Assembly: GCF_050337105.1 (NCBI RefSeq)
Contig: NZ_JAKJSQ010000045.1
Coordinates: 1-37,853 of the forward strand
Length of the DNA: 37,853 bases
Direction: 5' to 3'
Source: Aliivibrio_A kagoshimensis
Lineage (GTDB): Bacteria > Pseudomonadota > Gammaproteobacteria > Enterobacterales > Vibrionaceae
Position 1 is the first letter of the stretch. Each line of letters opens with the position of its first letter. The notes under the pieces are model-generated. The model did not search any database, had not been told where the DNA came from, and saw only the letters and a list, made by a program, of their open reading frames with translations. The translations under genes and the position numbers were made by a program. Below, piece after piece: positions 7,669 through 16,175 of the stretch.

Positions 7669-8424
7669 TCAGCGTTTTTTGTTATCGGGATGTCTCGGAC
7701 AATCATCACAATATTTACTGGTGTTGCATTTATAAACCAAACAACAGCTTATTCTTACTAACTTCAGCATTCCTGATCTGGCATCGACAGTAAGACTGGC
7801 TAGGTGTTTTTCTGGAAGTTGGCACGCCTCTAACCATCGCCTAGCTTGGTCAATAATATATTCATTGGTAAGATTCGGTTGGTGTTGCTGAAGTTTAATT
7901 AAACTTGAAAGCAATAGATCAGCGAGCAAGTGATGAGTGAAGCCTGGACGAATTCGTAACCATATACTGAATTGAGAACGATAAAATGCTGTCAATGACA
8001 GTATGGCTTCTCCGGCATACGGTATAAGCTCCTCAGGGGTACCGTGTTTGTGTGCATCATTGAAAAAACGATAACCTGCTACAAAGGCGTTGATCCTAAA
8101 TTGAGCAATGTTCTTGATATCCGGCAGAGAATAAAGACCATAAATTGAAATGAATGAAACGTAAATGGGTTGCCAACATACTAAATCCCAACTTCGGGTT
8201 AACCAATATGCCTTACCAGCTTCAGGGTACGTTTGTGCAATACCATCGTACACTCGCTTGATTTCTTTATGGCTATCATTATTAGTCACTGCAATGCTTC
8301 TAGCGGGTAGTGCGCCATAACTGCCTTTTAAATAGGACGTTACTTGTTTTGAATATTTGAAAACCTTTCGATGTAAAGACGGTGCTCTCCTACGAGTGAT
8401 AATGTTGTTCAACTGGGAAAGCAT
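7669..8424 (-). CDS. Siderophore ferric-iron reductase, FhuF-like [2Fe-2S] protein
   Basis: Probable cytoplasmic reductase that releases iron from imported ferric siderophores. The 251-aa protein ends with the FhuF-type iron-sulfur motif C-C-x10-C-x2-C: Cys227, Cys228, Cys239 and Cys242. The rest is helical with little motif content, and it resembles the short vibrio/aeromonad reductase family more than classic E. coli FhuF. AAAGG stands 7 nt before the ATG. It is first in a two-gene leftward unit with fhuC and divergent from the AraC regulator. A weak Fur-box-like sequence lies at 8440-8458. The [2Fe-2S] assignment is by family; substrate siderophore unknown. Confidence 0.85.
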   Translation of the reverse strand: MLSQLNNIITRRRAPSLHRKVFKYSKQVTSYLKGSYGALPARSIAVTNNDSHKEIKRVYDGIAQTYPEAGKAYWLTRSWDLVCWQPIYVSFISIYGLYSLPDIKNIAQFRINAFVAGYRFFNDAHKHGTPEELIPYAGEAILSLTAFYRSQFSIWLRIRPGFTHHLLADLLLSSLIKLQQHQPNLTNEYIIDQARRWLEACQLPEKHLASLTVDARSGMLKLVRISCCLVYKCNTSKYCDDCPRHPDNKKR

Positions 8425-8439
8425 CTTAAACCTTTAAAT

Positions 8440-8458
8440 GAGAATTAGTCGTGTTATC
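8440..8458 (-). promoter_or_regulatory. Weak candidate Fur box upstream of the FhuF-like gene
   Basis: gagaattagtcgtgttatc matches the 19-bp Fur consensus GATAATGATAATCATTATC at 12 positions, with good outer half-sites and a poor centre. It lies 16-34 bp upstream of the start codon. The position is right for iron repression of an uptake gene, but the match alone is not convincing. Confidence 0.35.
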
Positions 8459-8624
8459 ATAACCAAGATAAAAATAGATAACCATACAATATGGAGCATT
8501 TGCATAAGGCAGTGGTTTAGTGAATCCGCTTATAAACGGTGTGTCACGCTAGATCGTTAGAATGATAAAATGTTGGTTGGATTAATCTCTAGCAGCCAGC
8601 AATAGAGAACTTGAGAGTCTGCAT

Positions 8625-9569
8625 ATGAACACCCCAGCATTTATTCGAATCAGTCGAGTTTTGGCCTATATCCACGCTAACCTTAACGCCACATTGTCGC
8701 TAGAACATATTGCAAAACAGAGTTGTTGGTCTCGTTGGCAACTGCAAAGAGTTTTTCAAGCAGAAACGGGTCTGACGGTCGCAAACTATGTTCGAGAGCT
8801 AAAACTAAGCCAAGCCGCTGAATATCTTCTTGATGGTAAAGAGCGAGTTATTGACATCGCCCTATCACTTGGTTTCAATTCTGAAATCAGCTTTAGTCGA
8901 TCTTTTAAACAAATGTTTGGATCGAGCCCAAGTCAATATCGAAAAGCAGGTAAGCGGGTAGGGCTAAGAAAACCGATCGAAGTATCAGAAGTAGCGACAT
9001 CTCAAATAAAAGGCGAACTCAGTTTTGTTGAGGTGCGTATAGATGAAAGAGAATCGTTTTTAGTCAAAGGAGTTACATCTGAAATTAGCGGCTTGTTTTC
9101 GCTGACTCAAGATTTTACTCAAAAAGTGCCGCAGCTTTGGTCACATTTGGAAAATGAAATCGCCACACAAATGCCTCCCGTGTTTCACAGTGCCAATTTG
9201 GCTAATAATGACAATCCATACCAATTTGTTGGTGTTATCGATTTGACCCAATCGTGTTTTGATGGCACTAACATTCAGTATTGGGCTGGTATCGAACTTC
9301 AGGATTCGATTTCTCTTCCTCAATTACCCAGCATTATCTCCGATAAACTGGGGGTGCTCACTGTTCCTAAACAGGTGTATGCGGTCGTTAAACATCGTGG
9401 TTGTATTGAAAATTTACCTCATACGTTAAGTTGGTTTGTGCTCAACTGGTTACCATCCTCAGGCTACCGTGGTGTTGATGGCTATGAACTTGAAGCATAT
9501 CCACCCAACTATGACGTCAACGCAACGAACGCAGAGATGGAATACTGGGTTCCTATTATTAGAGCCTAG
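8625..9569 (+). CDS. AraC/Rob-type transcriptional regulator with GyrI-like effector domain
   Basis: DNA-binding regulator, probably of the siderophore-uptake genes on both sides. The two AraC helix-turn-helix units are N-terminal, about residues 10-110: LSLEHIAKQSCWSRWQLQRVF and VIDIALSLGFNSEISFSRSFK. The SPSQYR box follows. The remaining ~190 residues are a GyrI/Rob-like small-molecule binding domain ending in MEYWVPI. This order (HTH first, ligand domain last) is that of Rob, and is the reverse of PchR/YbtA-type siderophore sensors. It is divergent from the fhuF-like/fhuC unit and is followed by the receptor gene. Family is clear; its ligand is unknown. Confidence 0.88.
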   Translation: MNTPAFIRISRVLAYIHANLNATLSLEHIAKQSCWSRWQLQRVFQAETGLTVANYVRELKLSQAAEYLLDGKERVIDIALSLGFNSEISFSRSFKQMFGSSPSQYRKAGKRVGLRKPIEVSEVATSQIKGELSFVEVRIDERESFLVKGVTSEISGLFSLTQDFTQKVPQLWSHLENEIATQMPPVFHSANLANNDNPYQFVGVIDLTQSCFDGTNIQYWAGIELQDSISLPQLPSIISDKLGVLTVPKQVYAVVKHRGCIENLPHTLSWFVLNWLPSSGYRGVDGYELEAYPPNYDVNATNAEMEYWVPIIRA

Positions 9570-9697
9570 AGCTATCTCGCAATCATGATTTTTAACTATG
9601 TCTTTCTGCTAAATAGTATCTGTTTGTAGTTATCAATCGGTAAATTTTTTTAAGTTGCCCCAAATTGTTAATTATCCCATTCCTAGATGCATACAAT

Positions 9698-9716
9698 GCA
9701 AATGCGATTCATTATT
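9698..9716 (+). promoter_or_regulatory. Candidate Fur box upstream of the TonB receptor gene
   Basis: gcaaatgcgattcattatt matches the 19-bp Fur consensus at 13 positions, including a complete TCATTAT half. It lies 33-51 bp before the receptor start codon chosen here, a normal operator position. It also argues against the longer reading frame that opens at 9665, because the site would then be inside the gene. Confidence 0.6.
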
Positions 9717-9748
9717 ATTCGTATTATGCATTGGTATTAGAGGGAATC

Positions 9749-11872
9749 ATGACCACTCACACTCGTTTTAAGTATTCATCACTTACAGTTGCATTGCTGA
9801 CTGCATTATCAACCCAAGTTATAGCAAAAGAGACGGTGACAAACGCTGGTTCTAGTATAGAAACAGTCACTGTTATGGGGAAGGCATATCGTAATACGGC
9901 AACCAAATCAGCAATAGAACCTGAAGAGACACCTCAAGGTATTACGGTTATTGATGAGGAACAATTAGAAATTCGAGGAGTTCAATCTCTGAATCAAGCC
10001 CTTCGTTATGCGCCTGGGGTTGTCACTGAAAACCGTGGTGGAGCTGTCGCAATGTTTGATTCTTATTCCATTCGCGGTTTTAAAACGAACAATGTTAACT
10101 ACTACGATGGTCTTTCATTGCAAATTTTGAATGGTTGGAATCTTCAACCGCAGATCGATCCAATAGCAATGAAGCAAGTTGAAATCTTTAAGGGACCAAC
10201 ATCAGTACTTTATGGGGCTATGCCACCTGGGGGCATGGTCAATATGATCGCAAAGGCACCTCAAAATGAACAAGCAACCAAAGTCGGTGTTGCCATTGGT
10301 TCGCGAAAATTAACAGAAGCATCTATTGATACGACGGGACAATTCGGAGATAGCGATTTTTCTTATCGATTGATTGCATTAGCGCGTAAACAAGATAGCC
10401 AAGTAGACAATGCAGAAGAAGAACGTTATCTGATAGCGCCCTCTGTGGATTGGCAAGCGAGTGATAAAACATTAATTAATTTTAATCTTTATTACCAAAA
10501 CGATCCTTCAATGGGCATTAATTCATCAATGCCGTTGGATGTGTTGAAAGCCAGTGACCCTACGGTTTCTATGGGGGATAAAAATTGGAGTAAATTTGAA
10601 CGTGAAGTCTTAATCGCTGGTTATAAAATTAACCATGAATTAAATGATAATTGGACGTTTTTACAGAATGCTCGTTATACCGATGCATCTCTGTATCAGG
10701 AAAATACTTACCACCAGAGTTACAATTCGAGTACACCTAATCAGTTAACACGTTCTTTATACTCGACAGATGAAAGCTTTAAAGGGTTTGTTATCGATAA
10801 CCAACTGAGTGGTGTTGTCGATGTCGGTTCTATTGAAAATAACATCCTGATTGGTGTCGATTATCAAGACATGGACGGTAATGTTAACTACTCATCATAC
10901 TCAGCCAATAGTAGTGGATTTACAGGTTTCGACCCATTGAATCCTAATAACGACTTACTCGATCGCAATGATGTGACAAAAACGGCTCAGTACCTTGATG
11001 ATACAACATCAAGTCAACTTGGTTTCTACCTTCAAGATCAGATTCGTTTAGATGCTTTGGTTCTAATTGCGGGAGTCCGTTTAGATCATTATAAATCTGA
11101 AAGTGACTATTATTCACATGAATCAGACCATAAACCGTTTACTTATCGATTAGGCGCTTTATATCAATTTGATAACGGCCTTTCCCCTTTTGCAAGTTAC
11201 GCAACCAGCTTTGAACCCGCATCTGGTGTTGATCGAAATGGGAATGAATTTGACCCAGAATCGGCTCAACAAGCTGAAATAGGTGTTAAATACCTGTCTG
11301 AAGATATGTCAAAAGAAGCGACCGTTTCTCTATTCCATATCACCAAAAAAGATATGTTGATGACAGATCCTACGAACGTATACGGACCTAAAATTCAAGT
11401 GGGTGAAGTGGTTTCTAAAGGCGTCGAGTTATCTGGAAAGTGGTTTGCAACTGAGAACCTCGATGTTGCGACATCTTACACTTACATAGATATGGAAGTG
11501 ATTGAAGACTCTCTAAGTGGATTGGAAGGAACGACTCCCATCTATGTCCCCGAGCACACAGCCAATGTATGGGCTAATTACAATCTATACACTGGCGTAT
11601 TAGCTGGCTCACGACTGAGTGCAGGAGCACGTTACGTGGGTGAAATGCAAATGAATGCCACTAATACCGAAGGAAAAGTACCCTCTTACACGGTTGTGGA
11701 TCTGTCTGTCGGTTATGACTTAGGTAGTGCGATGGAAAGCATGACAGGTGCGACTGCCAATTTAGCCATTAATAATGTGCTCAACAAAGAGTATTCTGCC
11801 TGTTATGACCAATCTAATTGTTGGTTTGGTGCGGAACAATCTGTTGAGGTCAGCGTAAATTATGAGTTCTAA
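9749..11872 (+). CDS. TonB-dependent ferric-siderophore receptor (FhuA/FoxA/DesA type)
   Basis: Outer-membrane beta-barrel that takes up ferric siderophore using TonB energy. The frame is open from a TTG at 9665, but the ATG at 9749 follows AGAGGG and begins a normal signal peptide ending VIA, giving 707 aa. A TonB-box-like ETVTVMG follows the signal peptide. The plug domain covers about residues 50-190, with GVQSLNQALRYAPGV and the VEIFKGPTSVLYGAMPPGG block. The barrel ends in a C-terminal Phe. The CYDQSNCWFGAEQ segment near the end resembles the Cys-pair loop of hydroxamate receptors such as FhuA and FoxA. A ferrichrome- or ferrioxamine-type ligand is inferred. It has its own terminator at 11896-11920. 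Confidence 0.9.
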   Translation: MTTHTRFKYSSLTVALLTALSTQVIAKETVTNAGSSIETVTVMGKAYRNTATKSAIEPEETPQGITVIDEEQLEIRGVQSLNQALRYAPGVVTENRGGAVAMFDSYSIRGFKTNNVNYYDGLSLQILNGWNLQPQIDPIAMKQVEIFKGPTSVLYGAMPPGGMVNMIAKAPQNEQATKVGVAIGSRKLTEASIDTTGQFGDSDFSYRLIALARKQDSQVDNAEEERYLIAPSVDWQASDKTLINFNLYYQNDPSMGINSSMPLDVLKASDPTVSMGDKNWSKFEREVLIAGYKINHELNDNWTFLQNARYTDASLYQENTYHQSYNSSTPNQLTRSLYSTDESFKGFVIDNQLSGVVDVGSIENNILIGVDYQDMDGNVNYSSYSANSSGFTGFDPLNPNNDLLDRNDVTKTAQYLDDTTSSQLGFYLQDQIRLDALVLIAGVRLDHYKSESDYYSHESDHKPFTYRLGALYQFDNGLSPFASYATSFEPASGVDRNGNEFDPESAQQAEIGVKYLSEDMSKEATVSLFHITKKDMLMTDPTNVYGPKIQVGEVVSKGVELSGKWFATENLDVATSYTYIDMEVIEDSLSGLEGTTPIYVPEHTANVWANYNLYTGVLAGSRLSAGARYVGEMQMNATNTEGKVPSYTVVDLSVGYDLGSAMESMTGATANLAINNVLNKEYSACYDQSNCWFGAEQSVEVSVNYEF

Positions 11873-11895
11873 CTAAGCTAGTTTTGTCGAGATAT

Positions 11896-11920
11896 AAGCA
11901 GCCCTATTTTGGCTGCTTTT
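11896..11920 (+). terminator. Hairpin terminator between the receptor gene and fhuD
   Basis: An 8-bp perfect stem (aagcagcc at 11896-11903 with ggctgctt at 11911-11918) has a 7-nt loop and a short T-run ending at 11920. The T-tract is only four long, so partial read-through into fhuDB is likely. That would give more receptor than transporter. Confidence 0.75.
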
Positions 11921-11964
11921 GTCATTCATAATGAAAGTACTGAATATTAATAAATAGGTATAAT

Positions 11965-12903
11965 ATGACAATAAATCAGATAGGCCGCGGGTTTTATCAT
12001 TTAAAGGCTATGATATGCATGCTTGCAGCACTCATGTCACCGCAGGTAATGGCCAATTTTGAAGTAAAAGATAGCGAAGGAAATAAAACACTCGATGCTC
12101 AACCAGTAAGGGTTGCTGCACTTAATTGGGATATAGCAGAACAGGTTATTGAATTGGGTGTTACACCCATTGCGGTTCCTGATATATCAGGCTATACCGA
12201 TTGGGTCGTACAACCTGCCATTCCTGAAGGTGTTACTGATATTGGGACTCGAACCGAACCAAACTTTTCAGCGTTGAAAAGGCTAAACCCTGATGTCATT
12301 CTTATTGCCTCCCCTCAAAAAGATCTGCAACAACGGCTTTCTGAAATCGCCCCCGTTCTTTATTACCAAACATATAGTGAGCAACATAATAATGTGAGTG
12401 CCGCTATTGAAAACTTTAAGATGATAAGCCAAGTAATAGGTAAGGAGAAAGAAGCGGATAAAAAATTAACGGCCATGAAAATGCGCATAGCTGAGCTCAA
12501 GCTCAAGTTAGACAAAGCATACCCAAATGATAAACCCAAAGTGACATCATTTCGTTTTGCCAGTACTACCTCTGTGTATCTTTATGGTGACAACTCAATT
12601 CCACAATACGCGTTAGAACAGTTAGGTTTTGAAAACGCAATGGTTCTTCCTTCCAGTCAATGGGGCATCAGTCAAAAGCGTATCACTGATCTTAAGGCCA
12701 TCAATAATGGTATTGCTCTTTATTTTGAACCTTTCCCATATCAGGAAAAACTCAATCGTTCTCCAGTTTGGAATAGCATGCCTTTTGTCAAAAATCATCA
12801 AGTAGGAACAGTCGCTGCAAGTTGGAGTTACGGTGGTGCGATGTCCATAATGTACAATGCTGAAGCAATGGCTGAATCATTGTTGACACTTGCGGAGCAA
12901 TGA
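11965..12903 (+). CDS. fhuD: Ferric-hydroxamate periplasmic binding protein FhuD
   Basis: Class III solute-binding protein that hands ferric siderophore to FhuB. The 312-aa protein has a signal peptide ending near VMANF (about residue 31), then RVAALNWDIAEQVIELG (about 48-64), the hinge helix around residues 140-180, and the FhuD-type segment SWSYGGAMSIMYNAEAM close to the C-terminus. There is no lipobox, so it is probably soluble in the periplasm. Its stop overlaps the fhuB start (ATGA), indicating translational coupling. It is separated from the receptor gene by a leaky terminator. Confidence 0.92.
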   Translation: MTINQIGRGFYHLKAMICMLAALMSPQVMANFEVKDSEGNKTLDAQPVRVAALNWDIAEQVIELGVTPIAVPDISGYTDWVVQPAIPEGVTDIGTRTEPNFSALKRLNPDVILIASPQKDLQQRLSEIAPVLYYQTYSEQHNNVSAAIENFKMISQVIGKEKEADKKLTAMKMRIAELKLKLDKAYPNDKPKVTSFRFASTTSVYLYGDNSIPQYALEQLGFENAMVLPSSQWGISQKRITDLKAINNGIALYFEPFPYQEKLNRSPVWNSMPFVKNHQVGTVAASWSYGGAMSIMYNAEAMAESLLTLAEQ

Positions 12904-14897
12904 TGAAGTCAAGTGGGGTCATGCTCGTGGTGGCCCTGTTAACCTCGGCCATTTTTCATATAGGGTTAGGACAATCAGAATTTGGCCCTCTTTGGCCAGT
13001 ACTTAAAACGCTGATGTCCGTGAGTGATGTTGCGTCATTATTTAAAATGGCAGATGATTCGTTTGAGTTAATGGCTCTCTTACATGTCAATATACCGCGA
13101 CTTGTGATGGCGATTATAGTAGGCGGCACACTCGGTACGATAGGGAGTCTATTTCAACAACTTACACAAAACCGGATGATGTCACCGCTAACATTAGGGA
13201 CGTCATCTGGAGCATGGCTTGGTTTAGTGGTATTGAATGTGGTCGCTCCGATGTTAGTCGCGCAATATTCAGTCTGGTTTGCGTTGGTTGGAGCTCTGCT
13301 AGCGATGGGACTCATCGTCTCTATTGTCGGTATCAAGAATATGAGTGGTTTGCCTATTGTGCTTGCAGGTATGGCGGTCAATTTATTATTAGGCGCATTC
13401 GCCACTGCCATCATTTTGCTTAACGATCAATATGCCCAGAACTTATTTGTTTGGGGGGCAGGGGATCTCGGCCAAAACGGTTGGGAACAAGTGGTATGGC
13501 TTCTGCCTAAATTGTTGCCAATTGTTATCATTTTTTTACTGGCTCCAAGAACATTAACGTTACTCTCTATTGGAACCGAAGGTGCTGCTGCACGTGGACT
13601 TAATATTGGGACAACATTTTTTGTTTTGATGTTTATTGGCGTTTGGTTAGTGTCAGTGTCAATAACGTCAGTGGGTGTGATCAGTTTTATTGGCCTTATA
13701 GCACCAAATATTGCAAAACACTTGGGATATATTAAGGCACAAAAGGAACTGTTAGCCAGCTGTGTAATAGGTGCATTACTCTTATGCACAACTGATAGCC
13801 TAGCGACTTTTTTGGCACAATGGTCAATGGATATGATACCTACAGGCACAGCCACAGCGGTAATAGGTGCACCAGCACTGATTATTATTGCGAGGAAACA
13901 GATGTCTGCACAAGATCAACTGTTTTTCTCCATGCCAAAAGGTCTAAAAGAGATTTCGCCATTGGCGTCTCTAGTTTTGATCGCCATGCTGGGAGGGTTG
14001 ATAATGCTAAGCGTTTTTTCACAACCTTCATCAGGTATGGGTTATTTCGGCTTTCCAGATACATTTGAATGGTCTATACGATGGCCTCGAATGCTTACGG
14101 CAATATTTGCTGGGGGCGGCTTGGCGGTAGCTGGTGTTATATTACAAAGGCTGGTCTACAATCCGCTAGCAAGCCCAGATATTCTTGGCGTGTCCGCTGG
14201 CGCTGTATTAGCCCTAATATTCAGTAGCTTATTCATGGGCTACTCTATTCATTCATTAAGCCCTTGGGTGGCATTTTTAGGCAGTGCTATTGCACTTTGT
14301 ATACTCTTATTTTTGGGTAAAAAACATCAATATGCGCCTTCAATTCTCATTCTAACTGGTATTTCGTTAACTGCATTATTAGAAGCGTTAGTACAGTTCT
14401 CCTTAACCAGAGTGGGTGAAGGGAAATATACCTTGCTGGCTTGGCTGGCGGGATCTACTTATCGTGTCAAACCGGATTCAGCAATAACGATGGCTGCAGT
14501 GGTATCGATTGGCATTATGGTGGCGTTAATACTGAGTCGGTGGATTACATTAATAGCAACAGGTCGCGAATTCGCCAGTGCACGAGGCCTCAATGTTTCC
14601 ATGGCGTATGCGACGTTGCTTTGTATCGTCGCTGTCTTGTGTTCCGTCGTAACAACGACAATGGGACCGGTTACTTTTATTGGTCTGCTTGCTCCTCATA
14701 TTGCCGCTTTGGTAGGTGCAAGGTTAGTGTGGACACAAATTTATTGGTCATTTTTGATTGGTGCAACACTCATGTTATTTGCAAATTGGCTTGGACAAGT
14801 CGTGGTATATCCAGCACAGTTAGCAGCAGGCACTTTAGTATCAATAATTGGCGGGAGTTATTTCATCTACTTATTGTTGAGATCAAGAAGATCATGA
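12900..14897 (+). CDS. fhuB: Ferric-hydroxamate permease FhuB, fused double permease
   Basis: Inner-membrane channel for ferric hydroxamates. At 665 aa it is the fused two-half form known for FhuB (about 660 aa in E. coli), not a single FecC/BtuC-size subunit. Each half has about ten hydrophobic helices and its own FecCD core. The first half has PRLVMAIIVGGTLGTIGSLFQ near residue 65 and GLIAPNIAKHL near 270. The second has WPRMLTAIFAGGGLAVAGVILQ near 395 and GLLAPHIAALVGA near 600. These GL(I/L)AP loops contact FhuC. The start overlaps the fhuD stop; an ATG one codon downstream is equally possible. No clear terminator follows. Confidence 0.94.
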   Translation: MMKSSGVMLVVALLTSAIFHIGLGQSEFGPLWPVLKTLMSVSDVASLFKMADDSFELMALLHVNIPRLVMAIIVGGTLGTIGSLFQQLTQNRMMSPLTLGTSSGAWLGLVVLNVVAPMLVAQYSVWFALVGALLAMGLIVSIVGIKNMSGLPIVLAGMAVNLLLGAFATAIILLNDQYAQNLFVWGAGDLGQNGWEQVVWLLPKLLPIVIIFLLAPRTLTLLSIGTEGAAARGLNIGTTFFVLMFIGVWLVSVSITSVGVISFIGLIAPNIAKHLGYIKAQKELLASCVIGALLLCTTDSLATFLAQWSMDMIPTGTATAVIGAPALIIIARKQMSAQDQLFFSMPKGLKEISPLASLVLIAMLGGLIMLSVFSQPSSGMGYFGFPDTFEWSIRWPRMLTAIFAGGGLAVAGVILQRLVYNPLASPDILGVSAGAVLALIFSSLFMGYSIHSLSPWVAFLGSAIALCILLFLGKKHQYAPSILILTGISLTALLEALVQFSLTRVGEGKYTLLAWLAGSTYRVKPDSAITMAAVVSIGIMVALILSRWITLIATGREFASARGLNVSMAYATLLCIVAVLCSVVTTTMGPVTFIGLLAPHIAALVGARLVWTQIYWSFLIGATLMLFANWLGQVVVYPAQLAAGTLVSIIGGSYFIYLLLRSRRS

Positions 14898-15149
14898 AAC
14901 ACATTACAGATCGGTTAAATCAAACGTTCAGTGACAATAAGAATACCCTCTCTAGCAAAAGTACATTCACTTTCTGACTCAATTAAGGGCTGTGTGCCTT
15001 CTTGAGAGTGGGGCCACCTTTCCTCTGAATAAATACACATAATTTGTTGTGTAATTAAGACTTCCAACCACTAATTCCAATACCCCTAACTTATTCAAGT
15101 GATAGCATCTACTCTTTGTTGATTATGCACAAATTGTTGGAAGGCAGTG
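14898..15149. other. Intergenic region after fhuB and before the amidase cassette
   Basis: This stretch of about 250 bp has no gene that could be supported. It contains a 6-bp inverted repeat (tacaca 15034-15039, tgtgta 15048-15053), possibly a regulator site, and a weak hairpin without a T-tract near 14980-15005. It must contain the promoter for the following cassette, but no strong -35/-10 pair was recognised. Confidence 0.5.
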
Positions 15150-15782
15150 ATGGATAAACAGGTTTTAGCCGTAGTATTGTCATTTGCATTGTATGCGCTG
15201 TATGTATTGCTCCCTATGGTGCCAGCCATGGTGTTATATCGGATGTTTCCAGATACTAAAGTGTCAGCATCGGGTGTCCTCGCGAATTTGAACTTCAAAA
15301 CAACCGGTGCTTTTTCCGCTTACGTCGTCACCGTGACGCTTGGTTTCTTCCTTGTACAAAATACACACCACCAAATCACTCAGATGAGCAATCCAGTATG
15401 GACGTTAAAAGCGGAAGTCGATTTGCTGAATCAAGATGGAACTCAATTTACTAATGGCTTGTTAATCGAAACGCTCAAGGTATCGATTGATCCTGAACTG
15501 CAAAGGATAAATGGAAATAAGGTCATCCTTAGTCTGCCCGGATTAAAACGGACATGGGAGAAGACCCAACTGACATTTTACATCCCTAACTTCGGTCACT
15601 ATATCTTAGATCTGAGTGAAGCAAGTGAGAACGCGTATATTGATGAATATGACCTGTTAATCAAGTTAAATGACCCGGTAATCATAAAAGCAGCCCCTCA
15701 ACTGTTTAATGAATATTCAGACAATGAATTCACAGAATCTTTAGTGCCGAGCAGTATTGGTGGCCCAGATTTAAGGCACTAA
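15150..15782 (+). CDS. Uncharacterised two-helix membrane protein with extracytoplasmic domain
   Basis: No family was recognised. The 210-aa protein has two hydrophobic helices, about residues 4-28 and 50-69, joined by a loop with several basic residues. A ~140-residue hydrophilic, beta-rich domain follows (WTLKAEVDLL, GNKVILSLPG, TQLTFYIPNFGHYILDL). Charge distribution suggests that the loop is cytoplasmic and the large domain periplasmic. The ATG at 15150 is chosen over the GTG one codon earlier because GGAAGG then has a 5-nt spacing. It is 12 bp upstream of the secreted beta-sandwich gene and 0.4 kb from the amidase, probably all one operon. The start of a cell-envelope cassette is inferred. 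Confidence 0.75.
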   Translation: MDKQVLAVVLSFALYALYVLLPMVPAMVLYRMFPDTKVSASGVLANLNFKTTGAFSAYVVTVTLGFFLVQNTHHQITQMSNPVWTLKAEVDLLNQDGTQFTNGLLIETLKVSIDPELQRINGNKVILSLPGLKRTWEKTQLTFYIPNFGHYILDLSEASENAYIDEYDLLIKLNDPVIIKAAPQLFNEYSDNEFTESLVPSSIGGPDLRH

Positions 15783-15794
15783 TGGGAGGCAACA

Positions 15795-16133
15795 ATGAAC
15801 GTTAAAAATGGTTATATCATCGTCCTATTTATGACCCTACTACTTGCCCCATTTTTGGTTAACGCAACCAATTTACGCGGGCAGGTGAAAGGGGCAAACC
15901 CTTATTCACGAACGCCATATCCATTAGAAAGAGTAACCGTCGATCTCTATATGCCATCATCCATGGGGTGGAGGGCGATTGGTCGATATGTTACTGGGCC
16001 TGATGGCATGTTTTACTTTTCCAATATCGCCCCAGGCCAGTACTCCATTCAGATCAATGGGCGTCAAAATTATGCCATCAATGTATTCAACTCCGTGAAT
16101 CAAGATTTACCGCCAATTTTTATCAGTTACTAA
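15795..16133 (+). CDS. Secreted small protein with prealbumin/carboxypeptidase-regulatory-like fold
   Basis: This 112-aa protein has a signal peptide ending VNA (about residue 24). The single ~85-residue domain resembles carboxypeptidase-regulatory or CNA-B-type beta-sandwiches: LRGQVKG, a central VTVDLYM strand, VTGPDGMFYFSNIAPGQYSI near residues 67-86, then a final strand. Such domains usually act as binding or structural modules and not as enzymes. GGGAGG stands before the ATG, and the gene follows the two-helix membrane protein by 12 bp. The fold assignment is from pattern only. Probably exported to the periplasm; partner unknown. Confidence 0.75.
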   Translation: MNVKNGYIIVLFMTLLLAPFLVNATNLRGQVKGANPYSRTPYPLERVTVDLYMPSSMGWRAIGRYVTGPDGMFYFSNIAPGQYSIQINGRQNYAINVFNSVNQDLPPIFISY

Positions 16134-16175
16134 TAATCAGTTATCTACTTGAATGTGTAGCGAAGGAGAAGCAAA

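Noticed and set aside
8555..8580. Fur box before the AraC regulator
   Set aside because: Only the first half-site (AATGATAA) fits; the second half is absent (about 10 of 19).
13154..14977. Several long frames opposite or offset to fhuB
   Set aside because: They are shadows of the 665-residue permease gene; no ribosome binding sites and no motifs.
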